NCBI GenBank assembly: GCA_034004685.1
Contig: JAVEWG010000067.1
Span: forward strand, 1 to 10,831
Direction of reading: 5' to 3'
DNA from: JAEUNX01 sp034004685
Lineage (GTDB): Bacteria > Pseudomonadota > Gammaproteobacteria > Burkholderiales > Rhodocyclaceae
Length of the DNA: 10,831 bases
Of this stretch, positions 1 through 8,221 are shown piece after piece. Below the pieces are notes generated by a model, which was given only the letters and a program-made list of their open reading frames with translations, was not told where the DNA came from and searched no databases. The number at the start of each line of letters is the position of its first letter. The first letter of the stretch is position 1. The position numbers and the translations under genes are program-made.

Positions 1-144
1 GCGGAAAATACCCAGGACATGCGCTGGAAGAAATTCCTCTACCGCCGCCTGTGCGAGCAGGAAGGCCTGGTGGCCTGCCGCTCCCCAAGCTGCGAGGCCT
101 GCTGCGACTACTCGGCCTGCTTCGTTGCGGTCCAGGAAGCTTAG
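1..144 (+). CDS. nifQ: NifQ, C-terminal 47 residues (partial)
   Basis: This is the 3' end of a gene that begins before the window; it is read in frame from base 1 to a TAG stop at 142-144. The visible peptide contains MRWKKFLYRRLCEQEG followed by a cysteine cluster spaced C-x4-C-x2-C-x5-C (visible residues 26, 31, 34 and 40), which is the hallmark of the NifQ C-terminus. NifQ is a cytoplasmic iron-sulfur/molybdenum protein that supplies molybdenum for FeMo-cofactor assembly at NifEN/NifH. An extra cysteine directly follows the third ligand. The assignment rests on this motif and the conserved basic/aromatic lead-in. The neighbouring draG supports a nitrogen-fixation context. The N-terminal part cannot be judged. 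Confidence 0.87.
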   Translation, partial: AENTQDMRWKKFLYRRLCEQEGLVACRSPSCEACCDYSACFVAVQEA

Positions 145-178
145 GGCGTGTTCCCACTGACCGCGGCGGGGGATCGGG

Positions 179-239
179 TTGAGCCCAGACCCTTGTACTG
201 CAAGGCGCGGGGCGCGGCAGCGGGGGCAGTGGGGCTCAA
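179..239. repeat. Inverted repeat in the nifQ-draG intergenic region
   Basis: TTGAGCCC at 179-186 is the exact reverse complement of GGGCTCAA at 232-239, giving an 8-bp stem around a 45-base loop. Inside the loop, CCTTG at 191-195 pairs with CAAGG at 201-205 as a small hairpin. No T-run follows, so this does not look like an intrinsic terminator. It could be an RNA structure between nifQ and draG or a protein-binding dyad. The rest of the 239-base intergenic stretch shows no convincing gene. Confidence 0.35.
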
Positions 240-280
240 TCCTCCCCGTGGGGCGGATTTCAGTCCGTCTTGGCGGGCCG

Positions 281-296
281 TGGTCCGCCCATTGCG
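281..296 (+). promoter_or_regulatory. Candidate sigma-54 (-24/-12) promoter for draG
   Basis: TGGTCCG-CCCA-TTGCG has the invariant GG (282-283) and GC (294-295) separated by ten bases and a perfect TTGC -12 core. The -24 box is weaker, TGGTCC instead of TGGCAC. Transcription would start near 307, about 77 bases before the draG ATG. I found no TGT-N10-ACA NifA site between 145 and 280. The element also overlaps a possible GGCGG/CCGCC hairpin (272-289). The site is tentative; draG could instead be read through from nifQ. Confidence 0.3.
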
Positions 297-383
297 CAAG
301 TTCGGGCCCAACCCGCAGGGCTCGCGTCCCTGGGCGCCCCCGTCCACCCGATCCGGCGGGGAGGCTGTGCCCCGCCATCGGCC

Positions 384-1274
384 ATGAACCGTCCCGTCCT
401 GCAGGAGCGGGCGGTGGCCGCCTATCTGGGCCTGGCCCTGGGGGATGCCCTGGGCGCCACGGTGGAGTTCCTCACCCCCCGGGAGATCGCCCAGCGCCAC
501 GCCCGCCAGGGGGGCGTGCACCGGGAGATCACCGGGGGCGGCTGGCTGAACCTGCGCCCCGGACAGGTGACCGACGACACCACCATGGCCTTGGCCCTGG
601 GGGCGGCCATCCTGGAGGAAGGCGGGCGGGTGCAGCCCCGGGCGGTGGCCAACGCGTTCGATGGCTGGATGCGGGCCCGGCCGGTGGATATGGGCAACAC
701 GGTGCGGCGGGGCATCGTCCATTTCCGCCGAACCGGCGAACCCTGGGTGGAGCCTTCGGCCGACGCCGGCAACGGCGCCGCCATGCGCTGCCTGCCGGTG
801 GCCCTGGCCCGGGTGGGCGCCGACCCCGAGGCTCGGCGGGAGGCGGCCCTGGCCCAGGCCTGGGTCACCCACCGCAATCCCCTCTCCGACGAGGCCACCT
901 GCACCCTGGTGACCATGCTGGACCTGGCCCTGGGGGGCGCCGACAAGGCCGCCCTGCTGGCCCAGGCGGACCGCCTGGCCCTGGCCCAGCGGGACTTTGC
1001 CTGGCGGGGCCGCCCCATGGCCAATCCCTCCGGCTACATCGTGGATACCATGCTGGCGGTGTTCCAGGCTCTGGCAGGCACCGAGGGTTTCGAGGATTGC
1101 CTGGTGGAGGTGGTCAATCGGGGTGGCGATGCCGACACCACCGGCGCTATCGCCGGCATGCTGGCCGGCGCCCTGTATGGACCGGCGGCCTTGCCAGCGC
1201 GTTGGCTCGATCGTCTGGAGCCGGCCACCCGCCAGGCCTGCGAAAGCCAGGCCCGGGCCCTGATTGACCTCTAG
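384..1274 (+). CDS. draG: ADP-ribosyl-[dinitrogen reductase] hydrolase DraG
   Basis: DraG removes ADP-ribose from a specific arginine of nitrogenase Fe protein (NifH), restoring activity after DraT has switched it off in response to ammonium or energy limitation. It is a cytoplasmic, manganese-dependent all-helical enzyme. The 296 residues match the usual family length. Family signatures are present throughout: GDALGATVEF (20-29), TGGGW (50-54), metal-binding TDDTT (63-67), RPVDMGNT (99-106), DAGNGAAMRCLP (127-138), THRNPLSD (162-169) and the second metal motif GGDADTTGA (247-255). The frame stays open upstream to 270, but the ATG at 384 gives the family-typical N-terminus; its Shine-Dalgarno (GGGGAGG, 358-364) is distant and poor. 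The stop overlaps the convergent gene's stop by four bases. DraT, its usual partner, is not in this window. Confidence 0.96.
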   Translation: MNRPVLQERAVAAYLGLALGDALGATVEFLTPREIAQRHARQGGVHREITGGGWLNLRPGQVTDDTTMALALGAAILEEGGRVQPRAVANAFDGWMRARPVDMGNTVRRGIVHFRRTGEPWVEPSADAGNGAAMRCLPVALARVGADPEARREAALAQAWVTHRNPLSDEATCTLVTMLDLALGGADKAALLAQADRLALAQRDFAWRGRPMANPSGYIVDTMLAVFQALAGTEGFEDCLVEVVNRGGDADTTGAIAGMLAGALYGPAALPARWLDRLEPATRQACESQARALIDL

Positions 1275-3682
1275 CAGGGGCTCCTGGAGCGGGCCAGCAG
1301 CTCGCTGGCCTGCTCCACGGGCAGGGGCTTGGAGAACAGATAGCCCTGGCCTTCCTGGCAGCCCAGGGCGAGGAGGAAGGCTTGCTGGTCGGCGTTTTCG
1401 ACCCCTTCGGCAATCAGTTCCAGATTGAGGGTCTTGGCTAGGGCCACGATGGCCCGGGTGATTTCCGCGTCGCTGGGATCATGGGGCAGATCCCGGGTGA
1501 AGGCCTTGTCGATCTTGATGCGGTCGATGGGCAGGTGCTTGAGCAGGGAGAGGGAGGAGAAGCCGGTGCCAAAATCGTCGATGGAGATGCGGGGGCCCAG
1601 GCGGCGTACCTGGCCCAGGATCTCCTTGCTGTGTTCGGTGTTCTGGATGGTGCTCTCGGTGATCTCCAGCTCCAGTTCTTCCGGCGGGAAGCCGGTTTCC
1701 TGGAGGATGCGGCGCAGGGTTTCGATGAAATCGTCGGCCCGTAGTTGAACCACCGAGACATTGACCGCCAGCCGCAGGGCGGGATGGCCGCCATCGCGCC
1801 AGGCGCGGCCCTGGGCGCAGGCGCTGCGCAGCACCCAGGTGCCGATGGCCTCGATGAGCCCGCAGGTTTCGGCCACCGGGATGAAGTGGTCCGGCGGGAT
1901 CAGGCCCCGTTCCGGGTGATGCCAGCGGATCAGGGCCTCGAAGCCGATCAGGCGGGCGTCCGTCAGGCTCACCACCGGCTGGTAGAACAGCGCCAGCTCC
2001 TCGTTGGCCAAGGCCCGGGCCAGGCCCTGTTCCACTTGCAGGCGGGCCCGGGCGTGCTCGGCCATGCGGGAGGAGAAAAAGGCGTAGCTGTTGCGGCCCC
2101 GGGCCTTGGCGCTATACATGGCGTTGTCGGCGGCCTTGATGAGGTCGTCCCGGTTGTCGGCGTTTTCCGGGAAGAGGGCGATGCCGATGCTGCCGGTGAT
2201 GAGCACCCGCTCGCTGTCCAGATCGATGCCGGCCCGCAGCTCGGCCAGGATCTTTTCCGCCAGGCTGGCGCAGTCCTCCAGGCGGCCCACGTCTGGCACC
2301 ACCACCACGAATTCGTCGCCCCCCAGGCGGATCACGGTGTCCGAACGCCGCACCAGGCCCTGGATCCGGTCGCCGATCACCTTGAGGATGCGATCCCCCA
2401 CGGCATGGCCCAGGGTGTCGTTGATGAGCTTGAAACCGTCCAGATCCAGGAAGAACACCGCCACCTGCTCGTAGCGTTCGCCGGCCCGCAGGAGTTCCCG
2501 CTCCAGGGCGTTCTTGAGCATGTTGCGGTTGCCCAGGCCGGTGAGGGGGTCGTGGAAGGCCAGGTGGTTGAGCTCAGCCTCGGCCCGGCGGATGGCGGAG
2601 ATGTCCGATAGGGCCACCACGTAGTTGAGGAGGGCGCCCTCGTTGTCTTGCACCGCGCAGATGTTCTGCCAGGCGGGAAACACCGTGCCGTCCCGCCGCT
2701 GACAGGTGATTTCTCCGCTCCAGTAGTCCCGCCCGGCCAGGGGCAAGTCCGGGTAGAAGATGTCGCCGTGGCGGCGGGCCGGCAGGAATTCCGTCGGATC
2801 CCGTCCCAGGATGGCGTCGATGCCATGGCCGGTGAGCTCCTCGAAGGCCGGGTTGATGGCCACGATCCGGCGTTGCGGGTCGAGGATGGCGATGCCCTCG
2901 GCGGTGGTGCGGAATACCACCGCCGCCTGCTGAAGTTGTTCCTCCTGTTGGCGCAGGGCGGTCACGTCCCGCACCACGCCGATGATCCGGTCCTGATCCG
3001 GGTGGGGCCCGGTCCGGTAGCGGCGGGCGTTGAAATCGAGCCAGCGGGGCGGTGCGCTGTCCGGCAGGCGGTCGGGCGCGACTCTAAGGGTGGTGGCGAT
3101 GGGGGTGCCGCCGCGCAGGGACGCTTCGATGGCCGGCCGATCTTCCGGGTGGATGAGGTTGAGGAGGGCGGCCTCCCCGTCGCACAGGGCGGTGGGCTGT
3201 ATCCCGAAGATGCTCTGGATGTGACCGCCGGCATGGAAATACCCGCCGGCGCCATCCCATTCCCAAACCCCCAGGGCGGCGGCGTCGATGGCCAGCTGCA
3301 GGCGCTCCTCGTCCCGGCGGCGGGCCAGGGCCATCCGCACGGTGGCCTGTAGCTCCCGGCCTTCCACCGGCTTGACCAGGTAGCCGAAGGGCAGGCTGGC
3401 CTCGGCCCGCTGCAGGATCGGTTCCTCGGTGTAGGCGGTGAGGAAGATCACCGGGATGTGCAGGGCGGCGCGTATCCGCAGCGCCGCCTCGGTGCCATCG
3501 GTGCGGCCCTGGAGATGGATGTCCATCAGGATGAGGTCCGGCACGTGGCGGGCCGCTGCGGCGATGGCCTGCTCGCCGCTGGCGGCCACCGCCACCACCT
3601 CGTGGCCGAAGGATTCCAGGCTCTGCTTCAGGTCCAGGGCAACGATGCGCTCGTCTTCGACGATCATGATCCGGCCGTTCAT
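1271..3682 (-). CDS. Response regulator with PAS-PAS-GGDEF-EAL output (c-di-GMP cyclase/phosphodiesterase)
   Basis: This 803-residue cytoplasmic protein turns a phosphorelay signal into c-di-GMP synthesis or breakdown. Domains in order: REC (about 4-118) with acidic pocket E9/D10, phospho-acceptor D54, T82 and K104; PAS (about 128-245); PAS (about 253-368); GGDEF (about 371-535) with intact GGDEF at 454-458 and an RRSD product-inhibition I-site at 445-448; EAL (about 545-800) with EAL at 582-584, N641, E673, DDFGTG at 702-707, K723, E759 and Q779. Both catalytic domains therefore look competent. The ATG at 3682 follows the kinase stop by two bases; AAGGA of its ribosome-binding site lies in the kinase's last codons, so translation is probably coupled. 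The open frame continues upstream of 3682, but only as a shadow of the kinase. The kinase upstream is the obvious phosphodonor. The gene has no visible terminator and its stop overlaps that of draG. Confidence 0.97.
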   Translation of the reverse strand: MNGRIMIVEDERIVALDLKQSLESFGHEVVAVAASGEQAIAAAARHVPDLILMDIHLQGRTDGTEAALRIRAALHIPVIFLTAYTEEPILQRAEASLPFGYLVKPVEGRELQATVRMALARRRDEERLQLAIDAAALGVWEWDGAGGYFHAGGHIQSIFGIQPTALCDGEAALLNLIHPEDRPAIEASLRGGTPIATTLRVAPDRLPDSAPPRWLDFNARRYRTGPHPDQDRIIGVVRDVTALRQQEEQLQQAAVVFRTTAEGIAILDPQRRIVAINPAFEELTGHGIDAILGRDPTEFLPARRHGDIFYPDLPLAGRDYWSGEITCQRRDGTVFPAWQNICAVQDNEGALLNYVVALSDISAIRRAEAELNHLAFHDPLTGLGNRNMLKNALERELLRAGERYEQVAVFFLDLDGFKLINDTLGHAVGDRILKVIGDRIQGLVRRSDTVIRLGGDEFVVVVPDVGRLEDCASLAEKILAELRAGIDLDSERVLITGSIGIALFPENADNRDDLIKAADNAMYSAKARGRNSYAFFSSRMAEHARARLQVEQGLARALANEELALFYQPVVSLTDARLIGFEALIRWHHPERGLIPPDHFIPVAETCGLIEAIGTWVLRSACAQGRAWRDGGHPALRLAVNVSVVQLRADDFIETLRRILQETGFPPEELELEITESTIQNTEHSKEILGQVRRLGPRISIDDFGTGFSSLSLLKHLPIDRIKIDKAFTRDLPHDPSDAEITRAIVALAKTLNLELIAEGVENADQQAFLLALGCQEGQGYLFSKPLPVEQASELLARSRSPC

Positions 3683-3684
3683 GG

Positions 3685-5018
3685 CTAATCCTTGGCGATA
3701 CGCTGTAAGCATAGATCGAAACGGGTGCCGGCGCCCCGCTCCAGGGTGAGGCTGCCCCCCGCCTGCTCCGCCAGCATGGGAATGAGTTGAAAGCCCAGGG
3801 AGGAACCCTGGCCCAGGGCGATGCCCGGCGGCAGGCCGATTCCGTCGTCGGCCACGCTGATCCGGTAGGCGCCGTCTTCCAGGGCCGTCAGGGAGACGGT
3901 GACCGTTCCCCGTCGCTCCCCCGGAAAGGCGTGCTTGATGGCGTTGGTCACCAGTTCGTTGACCAGCAGGCCGCAGGGCACCGCGTGCTGGAGATCCAGG
4001 CTGACCCGGGAGGCCGAGGGGCTGAAGGCCACGCTGACCCGGCCCCGGGTGGTGGCCGCCAGATCCGCCAGCAGCCGGCACAGGCGCCCCAGGTATTCCG
4101 CCAGGTCCATCTGGGAGAAGTCGTTGCGTTCGTAGAGCAGCTGGTGGATCAGGGCCATGGCCCGCACCCGGTGGCGGCTTTCGTCCAGGGCGGCGGCCAC
4201 CTCCGGCCCGCTGGCGCGGGACTGGAGGCTGAGGAGGCTGGAGATGACCTGGAGGTTGTTCTTGACCCGGTGATGGATCTCGTTGAGGAGCACGGTCTTT
4301 TCCCGCAGGGCCTTTTCCAGCAGATCCTGGTAGGCCTTGCGGGCGGTGACATCCTGAATGGTGGCCAGCACCTTGGTTTCGCCGCCGGTGGAAATGGGGT
4401 TGAGGCCGATCTCCACCGGGAACTCGCTGCCATCCTTGCGCCGGGCGTAGAGTTCCCGCCGATCGGCCATGGCCCGGGTTTCCGGGCGGGCCATGTAGCC
4501 GTGGAGGGCCGCCCCGTGGGCTGCGCGGTAGCGGCCCGGCATGAGCATTTCCACCGACTGGCCGAGCATCTCCCCCCGGGTGTAGCCGAACAGGTTCTCC
4601 ATGGCGGTGTTGACCAGCACCACCCGGCCGGCCCCATCCACCATGGCCATGCCGTCGGGGGCAGCTTCCACCACTTGGCGAAAGCGCCGCTCGGACAGAT
4701 GAAGGGCGGCTTCTCCGGCCTTGCGGTCGCTGATGTCGACGGAGGAGGCCAGCAGGTGGGTCACCGCCCCCTGGCCGTCGAAGAGCGGCGCAAGCTGGAA
4801 ATCCACGGTGGTGCGCAGGTGCTCGGTCATCCGCCGGTGGGTGTCGAAGCGGCTGGCCTGGCCCTGGGCCGCTTGGCTCACGGCGGCCTGGATGCGGGCC
4901 TGCAGCCCCGGATCGTCGTTCCACCAATAGCAGTCCCAGAAGGGCCGGCCTTGCACCTGCTCAAGGGCGAGGCCCGCCTCGTCCAGGGAGGGCCGGTTGG
5001 CGTCCAGCAGGGTGCCGT
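3685..5018 (-). CDS. PAS-PAS-HisKA_2 sensor histidine kinase (N-terminus lost in assembly gap)
   Basis: The 443 visible residues run from the gap to a TAG at 3685-3687. In visible numbering: the end of a PAS_4-like domain (1 to about 97) with the FWDCYWW signature; a second PAS (about 110-230) ending in ATIQDVTARK; a HisKA_2 dimerisation/phosphotransfer region with EIHHRVKNNLQ, the candidate phosphorylated histidines being H248/H249; and an HATPase domain with N-box NELVTNAIKHAF, G1 box DDGIGLP and a GSSLGFQLI glycine loop. No transmembrane segment is visible, so a cytoplasmic sensor binding a ligand or cofactor through its PAS domains is likely. It is two bases upstream of the GGDEF-EAL response regulator, its probable phosphorylation target. 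The start codon is inside or beyond the gap, and fusion to the upstream SIR2-like protein cannot be excluded. Confidence 0.95.
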
Positions 5019-5118
5019 NNNNNNNNNNNNNNNNNNNNNNNNNNNNNNNNNNNNNNNNNNNNNNNNNNNNNNNNNNNNNNNNNNNNNNNNNNNNNNNNNN
5101 NNNNNNNNNNNNNNNNNN
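5019..5118. other. Assembly gap (100 Ns)
   Basis: Exactly 100 unknown bases separate the 3' part of the SIR2-like gene from the 5' part of the histidine kinase gene. A round 100 is the usual placeholder for a gap of unknown size, so reading frames should not be carried across it. The missing DNA must hold the end of one gene and the start of the next, or the linker of a fused gene. Confidence 0.98.
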
Positions 5119-5948
5119 GCGGGCAAGACCAGTTTCAGGCGGGCGCAGAACTTCCTTTCCCGGGGGGTGGGGGCGTCGATCAGGGCCCAGCCGGCCGGAT
5201 CGGCGGCGCCCCACATCAGGTCCGCCAGCACCATCCGCTCGGTGTCCCGGGACAGGCGCAGGCCGAAGGTGGCGTACTGGCGGCCCAGGCGGCGCTTCTT
5301 GAGGAAGCTCGGAATGGCGAAGCCCCCCATCAGCTCGGTGATGTAGTCCACGTAATCGGCATCCGAAGCGATCCAGGAGGCTTCCGGCAAGGGGGTGCCC
5401 AGGGGCTTGAAGAGGATCGGCAGGCTGTCATCCACCGCTTCCTGGGGGACCTCCCGGTAGGCGCTGCCATCGTGGGCGTAGATCTTGAAGCGGTAGGCGG
5501 TGCCAGCGATGCGGGCACAGCCCACCACCAGGGTGTGGGGGGTGGCGGCCAGGAGCTTCTGGAGGCCGGTGTCCCGGTTCAGGTCGATGATGTAGGGCAC
5601 CTTCAGATCCACCAGCCAGCGGTGCAGGGCGGCTTCGGACCAGGCCGGGTCGGCGTAGAGTTTTTCCAGGAAGCCCTGGAGGGCCTTGCGGCCGCGCTTG
5701 AGTTCCACGTGCATGGCGGCCCGGGGGAATTCTTCCATCAGGCGGGGCGACATGGGCTGGCCGTTGTTGAGGGCCAGGATCAACTCCGTGGATTCGGCGG
5801 GGATCTTGCGGCCATCAGCGGCATGGGTGACCTCCGCCAGCACGGCGGGCCCCAGCACCGGCACCACCGCGCCGGACTGGAAGGCGGCGGGCAGGGCATC
5901 GGCAAGTTCCGGGGGCAAAGGGAGGGGGCAGGGGGGCAGGGTAGTCAT
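5119..5948 (-). CDS. SIR2-like domain protein (C-terminus lost in assembly gap)
   Basis: 276 residues are visible from the ATG at 5948 to the gap. The start is supported by GAGGA nine bases upstream and by the domain beginning soon after. The order of motifs resembles the SIR2_2-type Rossmann fold: VVPVLGP (28-34) at the nucleotide-loop position, VPYIIDLNRD (117-126) at the usual N-x-D position, then FKPLGTPLPE (180-189) where SIR2 proteins normally carry the HG containing the catalytic histidine, followed by SDADYVDYITELMGGFAIP (195-213) and GLRLSRDTERM (229-239). The histidine-glycine pair reads Leu-Gly and the first loop lacks GAG, so the protein may bind a nucleotide without acting as a deacylase or NADase. 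No signal peptide or membrane segment is visible. It is the first gene of an apparent operon with the histidine kinase and c-di-GMP regulator, behind a NifA/sigma-54-like promoter. The family call is from remembered motif patterns only. Confidence 0.8.
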
Positions 5949-6051
5949 GGGGCGCGGTCCTCGGCTATCGAAGGGGTGGCCGGGGCCCGGCCGCGTGGTG
6001 TGTCGAGGAGAGAGCACGCGAAGCGGCCAGGTCCGGCCTTGGGTAGGCTGA

Positions 6052-6067
6052 CGCGAGGACCGTGCCT
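6052..6067 (-). promoter_or_regulatory. Sigma-54 (-24/-12) promoter for the SIR2/kinase/c-di-GMP operon
   Basis: On the minus strand, AGGCACG-GTCC-TCGCG has the invariant GG (6066-6065) and GC (6054-6053) exactly ten bases apart. Compared with TGGCACG-N4-TTGCW, nine of twelve specified positions match, with a perfect GGCACG. Transcription would begin near 6041, leaving a leader of about 93 bases before the ATG at 5948. The NifA-like dyad and IHF site upstream raise confidence well above that of the element alone. Confidence 0.6.
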
Positions 6068-6090
6068 GCCCGACAGGCGACCCAGGTTGT

Positions 6091-6118
6091 GTTTTAATTT
6101 TTTTAAATCAATGTGTTG
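6091..6118. promoter_or_regulatory. IHF binding site between NifA dyad and sigma-54 promoter
   Basis: AATCAATGTGTTG at 6106-6118 on the plus strand matches the IHF consensus WATCAANNNNTTR at every specified position. It is flanked by a T/A tract at 6091-6107, a common extra feature of strong IHF sites. It is an isolated AT-rich island in GC-rich DNA, centred near -71 of the predicted operon start. That is midway between the activator dyad and the promoter, where IHF would bend the DNA to let a bound activator touch sigma-54 polymerase. Confidence 0.6.
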
Positions 6119-6171
6119 CGATTGCTGCTGGTCGGCCCTGCACGTGGGGGACGCGCCGCCTGGGCGGGCTT

Positions 6172-6187
6172 TGTCGGCTTTGCGACA
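6172..6187 (-). promoter_or_regulatory. NifA upstream activator sequence (TGT-N10-ACA)
   Basis: TGTCGGCTTTGCGACA matches the NifA UAS TGT-N10-ACA exactly, and the dyad is longer than required (TGTCG-N6-CGACA). Its centre is about 138 bases upstream of the predicted sigma-54 start of the SIR2-like operon, within the distance usual for nif enhancers. It sits in the 302-base intergenic region between the SIR2-like gene and thiC, just past the thiC terminator, so the leftward operon is the natural target. Confidence 0.6.
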
Positions 6188-6199
6188 GTGTTCTGGGGC

Positions 6200-6223
6200 A
6201 AAAAAAAGGCCACCGAAGTGGCC
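6200..6223 (-). terminator. Rho-independent terminator of thiC
   Basis: On the minus strand GGCCAC-TTCG-GTGGCC is a perfect 6-bp stem with a stable UUCG tetraloop, followed at once by eight Ts (plus-strand As at 6200-6207). It begins 27 bases after the thiC stop codon and separates thiC from the downstream operon, which therefore needs its own promoter. Confidence 0.95.
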
Positions 6224-6250
6224 CGCCTGGGCATTGGGGGATGGGGGGGG

Positions 6251-8167
<1,917 letters not shown>

Positions 8168-8172
8168 GGATT

Positions 8173-8208
8173 CTCCTTGTCGAGAAGGGTGAAACGGGTA
8201 ACAAGGAG
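8173..8208 (-). promoter_or_regulatory. Riboswitch expression platform: Shine-Dalgarno sequestering hairpin
   Basis: In the thiC leader (minus strand) CTCCTTGT (8208-8201) is exactly complementary to ACAAGGAG (8180-8173), which contains the thiC Shine-Dalgarno. The result is an 8-bp stem with a 20-base loop. Forming it would hide the ribosome-binding site. A competing pairing also exists: loop bases TTACCCG (8201-8195) are complementary to CGGGTAA (8243-8237) inside the aptamer. No T-run follows, which points to translational rather than termination control. Confidence 0.8.
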
Positions 8209-8221
8209 CGATCGGCCGCGC

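Noticed and set aside
270..383. Longer draG starting at the ATG at 270
   Set aside because: The 38 extra residues show no similarity to DraG N-termini, and the ATG at 384 gives the typical 296-residue protein beginning just before the AYLGLALGDALGATVEF block.
179..1267. 362-codon plus-strand open frame overlapping draG
   Set aside because: It is a shifted frame of draG, rich in Pro/Gly/Arg without family motifs, while the draG frame is unmistakable.
3683..4927. A 415-codon N-terminal extension of the GGDEF-EAL protein in the same open frame
   Set aside because: It overlaps the histidine kinase coding region in a different frame; its sequence is low-complexity and Pro/Gly/Arg-rich with no domain, whereas the kinase frame has clear PAS and kinase motifs. 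The ATG at 3682 has a proper Shine-Dalgarno and directly precedes the REC domain.
5119..5214. Continuation of the kinase frame across the gap to an ATG at 5214
   Set aside because: The residues there are an out-of-frame reading of the SIR2-like gene, and the frame across the gap depends on the arbitrary 100-N length.
3787..5346. Very long plus-strand open frame antisense to the kinase and the SIR2-like gene
   Set aside because: It is a mirror of GC-rich codon usage opposite well-supported genes; its Gly/His/Val-rich content matches no family and it crosses the gap.
6098..6111. FNR/Anr-like site TTTTT-TTAA-ATCAA
   Set aside because: It matches TTGAT-N4-ATCAA at only eight of ten positions and one half is simply the T-tract; the same bases fit an IHF site exactly.
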